NCBI RefSeq assembly: GCF_900129425.1
Contig: NZ_LT670817.1
Coordinates: 7,006,001 to 7,070,000 of the forward strand
Length of the DNA stretch: 64,000 nt
Direction: 5' to 3'
Source of the DNA: Bradyrhizobium erythrophlei
GTDB lineage: Bacteria > Pseudomonadota > Alphaproteobacteria > Rhizobiales > Xanthobacteraceae
Shown: positions 8,925 through 17,904 of the stretch, one piece after another
How positions within the stretch are numbered: position 1 is the stretch's first letter
Layout of the letters: every line of letters starts with the position of its first letter
Notes under the pieces: model-generated
What the model was told of the DNA's origin: nothing
What the model saw: the letters and a program-made list of their open reading frames with translations, nothing else
Databases searched by the model: none
Program-made: the position numbers and the translations under genes

Positions 8925-9701
8925 TTATGAGGCACGCCGGCTTTCGCCAGCATGGCTACCGGCTTTTTGAGGCAGGATCAGGATGCACGCAACGATGAAG
9001 GCCGCGAGAATCGCCGAGGCATAAAATCGGCTCACTGCCAGTCCGCCATCGGTGACCGGCTTGTCGAGCAGGTCGCCGACCGTTGCACCGAGGGGGCGTG
9101 TCAGGATGAAAGCGCCCCAAAACAGAAACGTGCGCGAGACATTCGTCCAGAAATACAGACCGGCGAGCACCACGAGGCCGGCGCCAAATACGCGAGCCCC
9201 GCCTTCGTAGCCGAGCCCGTTTGTGTCAGCCATCCAGTCGCCAAGCGCGGTGCCCAAGGTCTGTGAGAAAAGTATCGTCACCCAGTAGAACATCTCGGCC
9301 TTGGGCGACGTGATCGAGTCCACGGCAACGGAGCCGACCGACCGGTACCAAACGTACAAAGACGCGACGAGAAGCACTAAAAGGATCGATGCCCCGCCGG
9401 GATAGCCAATTCCGAGCGAGCGATCCGAGAAATCCGCCATCGTGGTACCCGCTGTCGTGGTCGCGACGATCACGAACCAGTACAGGAAGGGGTGGAATGA
9501 TTTTGCCGATATCTGGGCAGTGACCGCGGCGACAAAGATTCCAATAAAGATGATGCTGCTGATTGCGTAGCCGAGGTTTAGCGACATGGAAGCGGCATCG
9601 CCGCCGGTTTCACCCAAGGTCGTCGCTGCAATCTTGATCACCCAAAAAATGAGAGTAACTTCGGGAACTTTGCTGAAGCCTTCTTTGGCAAACCTATTCA
9701 T
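8925..9701 (-). CDS. COG4705-type uncharacterised membrane protein
   Basis: A 258-aa integral membrane protein made of four related repeats, each with a small-residue helix and an acidic end: KIAATTLGETGGD, VVATTTAGTTMADFSDRSLG, LFSQTLGTALGDWM and ILTRPLGATVGDLLD. Two repeats also carry GIGYPGGA / GLGYEGGA. About eight membrane segments are expected. The symmetry suggests a channel or transporter with four equivalent T-x-G-x-x-x-x-D motifs; transported species unknown. The pattern matches COG4705, which has no firm function that I can cite. It is first in a probable operon with the exported beta-propeller. Confidence 0.75.
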   Translation of the reverse strand: MNRFAKEGFSKVPEVTLIFWVIKIAATTLGETGGDAASMSLNLGYAISSIIFIGIFVAAVTAQISAKSFHPFLYWFVIVATTTAGTTMADFSDRSLGIGYPGGASILLVLLVASLYVWYRSVGSVAVDSITSPKAEMFYWVTILFSQTLGTALGDWMADTNGLGYEGGARVFGAGLVVLAGLYFWTNVSRTFLFWGAFILTRPLGATVGDLLDKPVTDGGLAVSRFYASAILAAFIVACILILPQKAGSHAGESRRAS

Positions 9702-9785
9702 CGACTGTCTTTCAGTTCCTTACAAACGCACGCAAGGCGCGGGGACGCCTGCCACTCGCTGCGGGAAGAACGCAGACGACGATGG

Positions 9786-10025
9786 CTAGCGTGAGGCAAC
9801 CGTGGCAGAAAAATCGCCCGCCGGATACCGTGATAAAAAATTGAGGGTAGCGACGACGGCCAGCGAACGGCAGGCCACCGTTTGTGCGCCCGACCCGCAC
9901 GATTTAATTGGCCTTATGGTTAAGGCTCCTACTTTTCGCTGGTCCCGATCGGTGAAAACGCGATAACGGCCCTCACGGCGAATTGACTCGATGGCGGATT
10001 CGAAATGTTGGCAGTACTGCATCAC
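9786..10025 (-). pseudogene. Fragment resembling the N-terminus of 5-aminolevulinate synthase (HemA)
   Basis: A 79-codon frame begins MMQYCQHFESAIESIRREGR and continues YRVFTDRDQ. Alphaproteobacterial ALA synthases start with an aromatic-rich helix, then (E)GRYR-x-F-x-D-x-x-R, so the first 30 residues fit well. After residue 34 the similarity stops; the PLP-binding domain is absent. It is best read as a 5' remnant, or possibly a short unrelated protein. The remainder of the frame (GALTIRPIKSCG onward) has no family look. Confidence 0.4.
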
Positions 10026-10249
10026 GCCTCACTGAATGGTGAGATGTTCGCAAGCAATCGATTTATGCGCGGCCGCATCCGTTGGGCGATGCCTGTGTGC
10101 TGACCCGGCGCCATCGGCTGCTGCGATCAATGCCTTCGAAATTTCCCGTTAGCGATAGGCAGCGGCGCGACCATATGCGGCCGGGGCGAGAAATGATCAC
10201 AATGGCTCTGGCGGTTGAAAAGGAAAATGCCATGACTGGATGAAGAATT

Positions 10250-10336
10250 ATGATGGTATTGGCAACCGCCTCGCTGGCGGGGTCACTGCCTGCGACGGGT
10301 GCGCAGGCTCGCGGCGGAGGCGCTTCCACAATTACC
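10250..10336 (+). pseudogene. Possible 5' remnant of a small Gly-rich secreted protein
   Basis: The frame starts MMVLATASLAGSLPATGAQA followed by RGGG, a typical signal peptide plus Gly-rich start of small exported proteins in this lineage. It then runs straight into the antisense of the peroxidase gene, so the rest of the gene is missing. The nearby upstream ATG (10221) is out of frame. Evidence is limited to the leader. Confidence 0.25.
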
Positions 10337-10339
10337 GAC

Positions 10340-11818
10340 TTACGGCCGATCGAGAGCCATAAAGCCGTCCGTCAGCGTCTGCATGAAGCTCACGATCGCA
10401 TCCTCTTCTGCCTCCGACAGGCCGAGGTGCCCGACTTTGCTCCTGTTCATGTTTTGGGTCGATTCCGGCGCGGGCCAGCAGGTCGTGCCTTCACCGGCAT
10501 CGTGGGGCTGGCAGCGCGGCAGCACGTCGCGCGTGTTGTAGAAATGCACGATCTGCTTCAGGCTCGTGAAATATCCGTTATGCCCGTAGGCCTTGACGAA
10601 GGACGGATACGGCCGCTTGTCCACGTTGCGAAGCGTCGGCACCTGAAATCGTGCCTGGTTGTCCGGCGCCAGCTTGAGCCATCGCGCATCGACCGCCGAG
10701 GGCTGGCTGAGGACATGTCCGTTGCTGAGAAAAGTGCCGACACCGCCATCGACGTATGACGATCCCAGCGGATTGGCGACATAGCCCAACGCGTCGGGCC
10801 TATTCTCCTCATAATAAGGAAGCCTCGGGTTGGCGGGAGTGCCGATATTGCTGGCGGTGAAGTCGGTGAACAGCGGATCCTCGCCAGGTCCGCCGTCACG
10901 GTGGCATTCGTTGCATCGCGCCTGGCCTCGGAACAGAGCGTATCCTTGTTGCTCCTGCGCCGTGAACTGGACCTTGTTGGCGCGCACCGCGTCGAATTTC
11001 GACGTGAACGGGGTCACCTCGGCAGAGGCTTCGTAGCCGGCGATAGATTGCGCCATCTGATCGAAGGTCGTGCCGACCCGACCGCGATCTGTTGGGCTTA
11101 GGTGAACCGGCAACGGCTCCGCGGCCGCCGGCGGCCCGGGCCGGTCGCAGACCTTCTCCACATCAATCGGCCACGAGATCGCGAACGCCTGTGGTCCCCA
11201 CACGCTTTCGAACAGAGCGCGGTAAGGCCGCTGCGAGGCGCGATAGACTGCGCAGGCGATATCGGGCAAGCCCATTTCCACCGGGTTGGTCGGCGGGCCT
11301 TGCGCCTGCTCGGCGGCCGGGTTGCCCAGCCGGCGTCCTGTTGCACGCATGTCCCAGAAATTGCCGCCGACGAGGTCGCCCTGCCCGGGATTGTAATGCA
11401 ACACCGGCGAGAGCGGCGCATAGGCGTGCGTTTGCGGCTTGCGATTGCTGAATCGCGTGCGCACTGACCCGGGATAGGCGGCGGTGGTCCGGTTCAATTC
11501 CGACACCGGACCGGTAAAGCCCATCTCGGGCATGTGGCAGAAGGCACAAGCCTCGTTGCGGTTTACCGACAAATCCTTGTCGTACAGCATCAACTTGCCA
11601 AGCAATTCGACCTGCTGGGTCTGATTGTCCGGCGGCGCGGCGAGCCGCTCGGTTGCCTGCGCCTCGATGCGGTCAATCTCGAGCTCGACCTGCGCGATTT
11701 CCTGTAGCGCCTGGGACGAGAGATTTGAGCTCGTCTCCTCCGCGTCCCGCGCATCCGCGCCCAGCGTGGAGAGGACCATGGCCCCGGCGATCGACAAAAG
11801 CGTGCGCTGTGTCATCAC
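10340..11818 (-). CDS. Di-haem cytochrome c peroxidase / MauG-family protein
   Basis: A 492-aa exported protein with an N-terminal signal (TLLSIAGAMVLSTLGADA). Two c-type haem sites are visible: C91-A-F-C-H95 and C302-N-E-C-H306, both followed by family-like sequence (MPEMGFTGP; GGPGEDPLFTDFTASNIG). The C-terminal region has FQVPTLRNVDKRPYPSFVKAYGHNGYF and the LSEAEEDAIVSFMQTLTDG end typical of the MauG/CcpA superfamily. It is longer than classical CcpA (about 320 aa), with insertions around 165-240. Family members act on H2O2 or oxidise partner proteins in the periplasm; the substrate here is unknown. No electron-donor gene is adjacent. Confidence 0.85.
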   Translation of the reverse strand: MMTQRTLLSIAGAMVLSTLGADARDAEETSSNLSSQALQEIAQVELEIDRIEAQATERLAAPPDNQTQQVELLGKLMLYDKDLSVNRNEACAFCHMPEMGFTGPVSELNRTTAAYPGSVRTRFSNRKPQTHAYAPLSPVLHYNPGQGDLVGGNFWDMRATGRRLGNPAAEQAQGPPTNPVEMGLPDIACAVYRASQRPYRALFESVWGPQAFAISWPIDVEKVCDRPGPPAAAEPLPVHLSPTDRGRVGTTFDQMAQSIAGYEASAEVTPFTSKFDAVRANKVQFTAQEQQGYALFRGQARCNECHRDGGPGEDPLFTDFTASNIGTPANPRLPYYEENRPDALGYVANPLGSSYVDGGVGTFLSNGHVLSQPSAVDARWLKLAPDNQARFQVPTLRNVDKRPYPSFVKAYGHNGYFTSLKQIVHFYNTRDVLPRCQPHDAGEGTTCWPAPESTQNMNRSKVGHLGLSEAEEDAIVSFMQTLTDGFMALDRP

Positions 11819-12148
11819 TTCGGAACCTCGGCAAGCCAGCGCTTAACGGCGTGCCCATGACATAGCACTGTGGGCTGATCGCTAGAAGAGTGCGCATCCT
11901 GTCGCAATACTAAATTCTATTTTACGATTTCCTCAAATCGGCAGTACTCGGTTCGAAGGTCTCGACGCCGCTGATTTTGAGCGGTCGCCGGGAAGGTTGC
12001 CATGAGGGGTTGTTCGCTCAACCGGCTGCGGTTCGAACAAAATACCGCTGCTCCAACGCCAGCGACAAACAGGAGCTCAATTGTGGGGATGACCAGTCGG
12101 CCCGATCGCGCTTTGTCAGCCGTCGCTTGCTGCGACGGCTCTCCACAA
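11819..12148. other. Intergenic region before the EPS locus
   Basis: This 330-bp gap separates the peroxidase from the EPS phosphoglycosyl transferase gene, both on the minus strand. Short frames here have no family-like features. It probably holds the peroxidase promoter. Confidence 0.35.
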
Positions 12149-13624
12149 TTAACGTGCCCCTTTCGCGCTCAAAACAGCTGGTACTGTCTGCAGCAGGATG
12201 TAGAAATCGAGCCAAGGCGACCAATTGCGGATATAGAAAAGATCCTGTTCCCGCAGAATCTGCAGACCGCCCTCGCTCCGAGAAGAGACCTGCCATAGTC
12301 CAGTGATGCCCGGCAGGACACCTGTCCGGAGCGTCCGAAATTCATCGTCGAACTGTTCGGCGTGATACGCGGGGAGTGGCCGCGGCCCGACGAGACTCAT
12401 ATCGCCACGGATGACGTTCCAGAGTTGCGGTAGTTCGTCGGCGCTGGAGCGGCGCATCACGTTGCCGATAATCGGCAAAATTCGGGGATCGTGCCGCAGC
12501 TTGAAGAATCGCTGCCACTCGGCGCGCGCTTGCTGGTCGCGCCGCAGATGCTCTTCGAGGAGCTGCTCGCCGTTGGCATACATTGTTCGCAACTTGAGCA
12601 CCTTCACGATCTTTCCATTATGCCCGATGCGCTTCTGGACATAAAAGGCGGGACCTGGGTCAACGAGTTTGACCATTAGCGCCGCCAAGGCTACGGCCGG
12701 CAGGGCTAACAGCCCGAGAGGAATGGCGAGCAGGATGTCGAACGTCCTCTTTAGCAGCCGATTCTGCCAGGAGCAGAGATTGCGCCGAATCTCGATGCCA
12801 ATGATTGCGTCTATCGTTCGCGTGCGTGCCCACAGGCCTTGAACGTTGCGGATGTCCTCAAGCAGCATGAAACGGCAAGACGAGCTGAACGCAGAACAAT
12901 CGCGCGGCACGGCCGTCAATTCGCTTGTAGTCGTGAAAATGGCAAGTTCAATTTCGCTCCCTAGCCGAATGCTATCGAAGTCGGCTGTCGTCCCGATCAC
13001 GCGCAACGGAAATGATCCACCTGTCCAATTTCTGTCATCGGCGGTCCTGATCATGCCGATTGGCTTGAGGCCGAGTTCGGGCTTGCGCGCCAGGAGATGC
13101 GCCAGTTCTCGGCACTCGCCGGCCGCACCGACCAGGACGGTCCTGGCCCCCCACAGATCGAGATAAATTAGCAGACGCCTGGTCGTCTCTTCGATGTAAT
13201 GGCCGATCAACAACAGGCAGGCGGCATAGGCGAATTGCGGGATCATGAAGCCGATAACATTTCGTTCGGGCAGCGTAGCAACGGACGAGATGGCAATGAA
13301 GCCGGCGATGCCTGCCGTGCGCAGGCGGAACCGTTCGTAGGGCGCTGGACCGGACCCGGTGTATAATCCGACGGCGAAGAAGGCGAGGACGACAAACGGA
13401 GCGGTGACGTGTTGAGGCCCGGGCGACAGCAGCCCGGTCGTCCGTATCAAGAAATGGGTACACGAGATTGCGATCAGTGCGGCGGCGAGATCACCGCAGA
13501 CCAGCGAAGCGACGACAATCTGCTTCCGGTACCGATAGAGGAGCCCGAAATCGCGGTCTCCTCGGCTGTGGGGGCGGAGCCGCGCAGGGCCTGCCGGATG
13601 CAGATTCAGACCTTCGTCCGCCAT
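12149..13624 (-). CDS. Polyprenyl-phosphate sugar phosphotransferase initiating EPS synthesis (WcaJ/ExoY-like)
   Basis: This 491-aa protein has four N-terminal membrane helices (about 35-165), a soluble Rossmann-like middle domain (RTVLVGAAGECRELAHLLAR), another membrane helix near 290, and a C-terminal bacterial sugar transferase domain. Family motifs are clear: KRTFDILLAIPLGLLALP, VQKRIGHNGKIVKVLKLRTM, DELPQLWNVIRGDMSLVGPR and GITGLWQVSSRS. Such enzymes load the first sugar-1-phosphate onto undecaprenyl phosphate. It is the committed step of the EPS pathway encoded in the rest of this locus. The 71-bp gap to the upstream epimerase gene suggests co-transcription. Confidence 0.9.
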   Translation of the reverse strand: MADEGLNLHPAGPARLRPHSRGDRDFGLLYRYRKQIVVASLVCGDLAAALIAISCTHFLIRTTGLLSPGPQHVTAPFVVLAFFAVGLYTGSGPAPYERFRLRTAGIAGFIAISSVATLPERNVIGFMIPQFAYAACLLLIGHYIEETTRRLLIYLDLWGARTVLVGAAGECRELAHLLARKPELGLKPIGMIRTADDRNWTGGSFPLRVIGTTADFDSIRLGSEIELAIFTTTSELTAVPRDCSAFSSSCRFMLLEDIRNVQGLWARTRTIDAIIGIEIRRNLCSWQNRLLKRTFDILLAIPLGLLALPAVALAALMVKLVDPGPAFYVQKRIGHNGKIVKVLKLRTMYANGEQLLEEHLRRDQQARAEWQRFFKLRHDPRILPIIGNVMRRSSADELPQLWNVIRGDMSLVGPRPLPAYHAEQFDDEFRTLRTGVLPGITGLWQVSSRSEGGLQILREQDLFYIRNWSPWLDFYILLQTVPAVLSAKGAR

Positions 13625-13695
13625 GCTGTTTCATGCTCCGTTCAAGGCGCAGGGGACGCGGCCTTGCGTCGACGAGGGGATAGCCGCGCCCGCGG

Positions 13696-14682
13696 CTATT
13701 CGGCTGCAATTCCGGAGAACCCAATCTCGTTCGTCACGCGCGCCTCGATCCACCGGTAGGTAGGAAGGAGTCCTTGTCGCAGAGGGGTTTGCGGCTCCCA
13801 GCCGAGAACGGTCCTCAGTAGCGAGTTATCGCTGTTACGCCCGCGTACGCCCTGTGGCTTGGAAACGTCGTGGCGCTTTACCAGCGATTTTCCGGCAATT
13901 TCCGAAATGATGTCGACGAGTCCGTCCACGCTCACCAGCTCGTCTGTCCCGAGATTCAGTGGACCGCTGTAGTCAGACCGCATGATGCGATAGATGCCTT
14001 CAACACAGTCGTCGATATACATGAAGGACCGGGTTTGTTTTCCGTCGCCCCAAATCGATAATTTGTCTCCGTCCTTAAGCGCCGCGATCTTGCGCGAAAT
14101 CGCCGCCGGTGCCTTTTCGCGACCGCCGTCATAGGTGCCAAGCGGACCGTAGACGTTATGGAAGCGGACTACCCGCGTGGGGAAATGCCAATCCTCGGTG
14201 AAGTACTGGCAAAGCTTTTCCATATAAAGCTTCTCCAGGCCATACCCTTCTTCGGGGTCGGCAGGAAATGCGTCCTCCTCGCGTAGAGGAACTACATCCG
14301 GGTTTTTCTGCAGGTACTGAGGATAGACGCAGGCCGATGACGAGAACAGGAACCGCTTAACTTGGTGGTATCGCGCGGCCTGCAACATGTGAGCGTTGAT
14401 CAACGTGTTGTTGATGGTGATTTCCGCGTGGAATGCGCTGATGTAGCCAATTCCGCCCATGTCGGCCGCGAGGTGGTAGACCTCGTCGATGTTTTCCGTG
14501 ACACGCAGGCATTTATCGTAGTCGCGCAGATCCGCGACGATAAATTCGTCGGCTTTCGTGTCCTCGTATTCGGGATATTTGAGGTCGGCGCCCCGGACAG
14601 CATAGCCGTGTCCGACAAGGTATTTGACCAGGTGATGTCCTATGAATCCGCCCGCGCCCGTCACCAACGCCATTTTTTGCAT
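13696..14682 (-). CDS. NAD-dependent epimerase, GDP-mannose 3,5-epimerase-like
   Basis: The chosen start is ATG 14682 (M-Q-K-M-A-L-V), with ACGGAGA upstream; a 91-residue extension lacks sense. The 328-aa protein is an extended SDR: NAD site GAGGFIGHHL, LAADMGGIGYIS, a Ser/Tyr/Lys set in SSSACVYPQ and EEGYGLEKLYMEKLC (Y-x-x-x-K), and TRVVRFHNVYGPLGTYDGGREKAP. The combination LAADMGGIG plus GREKAPAA is characteristic of GDP-mannose 3,5-epimerase, giving GDP-L-galactose/L-gulose. Substrate is inferred from these motifs only. It sits between EPS genes. Confidence 0.85.
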   Translation of the reverse strand: MQKMALVTGAGGFIGHHLVKYLVGHGYAVRGADLKYPEYEDTKADEFIVADLRDYDKCLRVTENIDEVYHLAADMGGIGYISAFHAEITINNTLINAHMLQAARYHQVKRFLFSSSACVYPQYLQKNPDVVPLREEDAFPADPEEGYGLEKLYMEKLCQYFTEDWHFPTRVVRFHNVYGPLGTYDGGREKAPAAISRKIAALKDGDKLSIWGDGKQTRSFMYIDDCVEGIYRIMRSDYSGPLNLGTDELVSVDGLVDIISEIAGKSLVKRHDVSKPQGVRGRNSDNSLLRTVLGWEPQTPLRQGLLPTYRWIEARVTNEIGFSGIAAE

Positions 14683-14876
14683 TTTCGTCTCCGTTGGCTG
14701 TCCACAATCCTGCTTCTGTGTGCCTGTGCCGCACAGCAATTGCGGGGAGTTGCCATTGGGGACGATTTTTATACGCGCAGTCTCAAAGTCCCAACTGCAA
14801 CAAGGTGGTAACCCAAATTTGTGGTCTCGCCGACCGCGCGTCGTCTTGGGCGCGGCGCCGTCGACGAAATTCCTGC

Positions 14877-16361
14877 TCAGTAGACGATCAGGGTGCCGTT
14901 TTGCTCGAGCCCGGCCCGGCGCAGTTGGTCCCATCCGAAAACCGCATGTCCCCACGCGAACGCGAAGGGCGCACTGCCGCGTGGGACCCGATAGATGTTA
15001 CGGTCGAACAGGTTGTTGCCGTGCTCGATGATCAAGGCGTTTTCGCAGTCCGGATCGACGTCGGATGCGGCGCCGGCGCAGGCGGCTCCCTCGAATGTTG
15101 TATCGTTATCGTGGACCTTGTTATTACGCGTCTTGTATGTCCCGCCCGATTTCATAGGGCGGCCTTGGTCCAAAAGCACGATGCCGCATTTACCGGGCTC
15201 CGCAAACAACGTGTTGCCGTAGATCTCCACATCCTGCGAGGCAGCTATCAGGATGTTGTTTCCCCAAAACCAATCTTTTCCGCCGGTGCCGTTGTGGCGC
15301 AGCGTGTTGTTGCGGATGATCGCCGAAAACGAGATCTCGTGGAATATCCCGGCGCCGCGGTTGCCTTCGGCGATGTTGTCCTCATAGAGGACATCGCGGC
15401 ATTCGATGTCACACCACAAGCCTGCGCCGCGGTTGTCATGCACGTGGTTGCCGCGCAAGACGACGCGCTCGCTGACAGCCAATTTGACGCCCCCGGCTTC
15501 CCAACTGGACAGGAATTCACGGGTATTGTTCTCCCAGATGTGGTTGCGCTCAATCAAGACATCCCGGCCTACGCCCGTGATACCGATCTGGCCGTTGTGG
15601 TGAATGTTGCAGTTGCGGACGCGGGTGCCCGTTCCGGCCGCGATACCAGCCGCACTGTTCAGCCGCAATTCGCAATTCTCCACGGTCCAGCCGACGGCTT
15701 CCTGGGCTTGGATTGCGCCTTTCTGGGCGACGCTTGCGTATTTTTCAATGGTCACGTTCTTGATTAGAACGCCGGGCGCGAAGCTCTCGAACGCGAATGC
15801 GGCCACCGTCACTTCGACCTTATGACCAATCGGGTTATCCGCGAAATAGATGGATCGGGCAGCGTGGTCAAAATAGAACCGGCCCGGTCCAACATCGTTC
15901 TTCGCGAGCACCTGAACCAGGGGAATGTCGTCGATGAACAGGCCTTCTGGGAGGTTGCAGGCCGGTGCTTCCTCTGCGCACTCCCCGCGCCTTTGCCCTT
16001 GTTGCGGTTGGTCGCTCGCGACCCAATAGTTGGTTTCCCGACTGAAAAGCGTCAGCAGGCGGCTGCCGTTCAGGATTGTCCGGCCTTCACCATAGAAGCG
16101 CTGATACGGGCGCGGCCGGATCGCCTGGACTCGGTGGGTTCCGTTTTTCAGGCAAAAGGCGGCACCGTCTCCAGCCCGGTCGACAGCGGTTTGAATCGAC
16201 TGACCCGGTTTTATCGGGATCGTGGACGCGGGGCAGCGATCGTCCAGAACGCCGGACTCGGCCGACGTGGCGGCCAGCAAGCACAAAAGTGCCGTCATGC
16301 AGGCGGCAAACCTCGGCGCGCGCGGGCCGGTAGACTCTAGCGACCTAGTGCGCCCTTCCAT
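14877..16361 (-). CDS. Secreted right-handed beta-helix protein
   Basis: The 494-aa protein begins with a signal peptide (FAACMTALLCLLAATSAESG). From about residue 200 it contains parallel beta-helix coils with repeated N-x-I/H-x-N patterns: NCELRLNSAAGIAAGTGTRV, RNCNIHHNGQIGITGVG, ERNHIWENNTREF, RGNHVHDNRGAGLWCD and EDNIAEGNRGAGIFHE. Such folds occur in polysaccharide lyases, hydrolases and mannuronan epimerases. In an EPS locus a periplasmic polymer-modifying or trimming role is likely (inference). The start overlaps the end of the ligase/polymerase gene by 25 bp, so they are probably translationally coupled. Confidence 0.8.
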   Translation of the reverse strand: MEGRTRSLESTGPRAPRFAACMTALLCLLAATSAESGVLDDRCPASTIPIKPGQSIQTAVDRAGDGAAFCLKNGTHRVQAIRPRPYQRFYGEGRTILNGSRLLTLFSRETNYWVASDQPQQGQRRGECAEEAPACNLPEGLFIDDIPLVQVLAKNDVGPGRFYFDHAARSIYFADNPIGHKVEVTVAAFAFESFAPGVLIKNVTIEKYASVAQKGAIQAQEAVGWTVENCELRLNSAAGIAAGTGTRVRNCNIHHNGQIGITGVGRDVLIERNHIWENNTREFLSSWEAGGVKLAVSERVVLRGNHVHDNRGAGLWCDIECRDVLYEDNIAEGNRGAGIFHEISFSAIIRNNTLRHNGTGGKDWFWGNNILIAASQDVEIYGNTLFAEPGKCGIVLLDQGRPMKSGGTYKTRNNKVHDNDTTFEGAACAGAASDVDPDCENALIIEHGNNLFDRNIYRVPRGSAPFAFAWGHAVFGWDQLRRAGLEQNGTLIVY

Positions 16362-17722
16362 GAGCGGTCATCCTGCATGCACCGATAGATCATCGTCGCG
16401 CCGATGCCGAATCCAATCAGACACCAGAACCAGATGCCCTGCATCGGCGCCTCAAGCGCGACGTCGAAGGCAGCGTTGATCAGGCAGGATGTTGCGTAGC
16501 AAGCGATGAACAGCAGTAGACCGGCCCATTCGGGCTGGCCGCAGCGTCGGGCACGGAACATCGTTTGCAGTAGCGCAAGCAGCCAAGCGGCCAAAAAGAC
16601 GCCCCACAAAGCCGCACCTGGAATCCCCGCGCGCGCCAGGATTGTGATGTGGCCGTTATGTGGGCTGCGCAGCGGCCGTTCATTGTGGGGGTTTCCGAAC
16701 CCGTCTTCGAAGGCGAGATTTACACCAAATCCGCGGCCGGTCCAGAAGTAGGGTCCGCGCACCGTGTTGTCGACAATGATGTTCCACCACTTCTCGCGCC
16801 ACACCTTCGTACTTTCGGTCTGATCGCCGCTACGGCCAAAAATGCTCGCAATGTTCTCGACGAGTTGCACGGAACTGACCCGCCGCTCCGTGGAGGTTTG
16901 CGCTTCGTGGTAGCTCGTGAAGCTTTTCTCGAGCGCGTAGGATGTGGCAAGCAGCACCAGCCCGACCGGGATGATGATGGCGAACATGCGCACTTTGCCG
17001 AACGCGAAAGCTGCCAACACGACCGGGACGACGAATGCGAGCATGGCCGCACGGCTCACGGCACTGGCCATTACCAACGCGGCGAGAAGACAGGCAGTCC
17101 AGACCGGGGTGGGCTTACGGAAACCTGCCAGGGTAAATACCGCGGCACCGGCAAGGTGCGTCCCGACCTCGCCAGGGCCGAGCCAGATCAAGCTGACGGT
17201 CGTCCCGGGTACTTTCAGGATGTTGTCCCCGAAATAGAATCCGAGCGGGAAAAGGAAAGGTACGGCGGGGACGTAGATATCCAGAAAGACCCTGTAATAA
17301 CGAACGAGCGTGTTAATGCGGCGATAGTCTTCAATCAGAAGCGCGGCGACGATGAAGGAAAATCCCCCGTACATGATGATCACGCTGTCGCGCAACGCAT
17401 CGAAGCCGTAGGTGCCAACGAACGGTAAGGTGCGCAGTAACGTCCAGCCCATGGTCGCGGCGAGGAGGAGGCTCGGTCCGGAAGCGAATACGGCAACGAG
17501 ACACCCTGACCGCAACAGAACAAAAAATCCGGCAACGAAGGTCAGTTCACCGACCAAAACCGGCGGATAGCCCAAGTAGGCAAATCCCTTTCCCAGGACC
17601 GCATATCCCATTAGAACGCACGAGAGCGCCAGGATGTAACGGTCGCCCGCGCTGGTATGATGTGGAATTGGGGGAACGTGGGTCATGAGGTGTCCGGAAA
17701 ATCGGTAAAGGGCGACCGTCAC
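16337..17722 (-). CDS. O-antigen ligase / Wzy-like EPS polymerase
   Basis: A 461-aa protein with about eleven membrane helices. The large periplasmic loop contains FWTGRGFGVNLAFEDGFGNP and then RSPHNGHITILARAGIPGAA, the H-N-x-x-x-x-x-x-x-x-G pattern of the Wzy_C/WaaL family. It probably polymerises or ligates the EPS repeat unit at the outer face of the inner membrane. The start is GTG 17722 with GGCGGAA upstream; ATG 17686 is an alternative. The upstream region holds a 97-bp element shared with the exporter gene, suggesting common control. Confidence 0.8.
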   Translation of the reverse strand: MTVALYRFSGHLMTHVPPIPHHTSAGDRYILALSCVLMGYAVLGKGFAYLGYPPVLVGELTFVAGFFVLLRSGCLVAVFASGPSLLLAATMGWTLLRTLPFVGTYGFDALRDSVIIMYGGFSFIVAALLIEDYRRINTLVRYYRVFLDIYVPAVPFLFPLGFYFGDNILKVPGTTVSLIWLGPGEVGTHLAGAAVFTLAGFRKPTPVWTACLLAALVMASAVSRAAMLAFVVPVVLAAFAFGKVRMFAIIIPVGLVLLATSYALEKSFTSYHEAQTSTERRVSSVQLVENIASIFGRSGDQTESTKVWREKWWNIIVDNTVRGPYFWTGRGFGVNLAFEDGFGNPHNERPLRSPHNGHITILARAGIPGAALWGVFLAAWLLALLQTMFRARRCGQPEWAGLLLFIACYATSCLINAAFDVALEAPMQGIWFWCLIGFGIGATMIYRCMQDDRSWKGALGR

Positions 17723-17752
17723 AGCACATTCCGCCGGGGACGCCGCTCGCGT

Positions 17753-17850
17753 CCAGATTAGCGCTTGCGCGCGCTGGGTCGCCGCAAACAGGGATTATCG
17801 TCGCGCTCCTCGGGAGTACTTCCGTTGCGGTACCCATAAAGTGTCCGATA
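17753..17850. promoter_or_regulatory. EPS upstream element, copy 1
   Basis: About 98 bp directly upstream of the Wzy-like gene closely matches 20272-20368 upstream of the exporter gene. The best conserved core (17791-17820) reads on the minus strand AGTACTCCCGAGGAGCGCGA and then CGATAATCCCTG. It contains the inverted repeat CTCC-CGA-GGAG. Both copies have the same orientation relative to the minus-strand gene they precede. It could be a promoter/operator or a dispersed repeat that happens to precede both genes. Confidence 0.6.
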
Positions 17851-17904
17851 GTCCTTGCGCGATGGAAGCAGCCGATTACGCCCAGCTGAGGAAATTCGGT
17901 TTGT

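Larger units (their letters stand above)
9702..10339. other. Intergenic region with gene fragments
   Basis: This 638-bp stretch between two minus-strand genes has no intact gene. It holds a short frame resembling the N-terminus of 5-aminolevulinate synthase (9786-10025) and, on the plus strand, what looks like a signal peptide of a small Gly-rich secreted protein (from 10250). It reads as a scar of past rearrangement. Confidence 0.45.

Noticed and set aside
14694..15767. Plus-strand 357-codon frame
   Set aside because: Antisense to the beta-helix gene; Val/Ala-rich and without a ribosome site.
16649..17428. Plus-strand 259-codon frame opposite the Wzy-like gene
   Set aside because: Asp/Arg/Gly-rich antisense shadow of a membrane protein gene.
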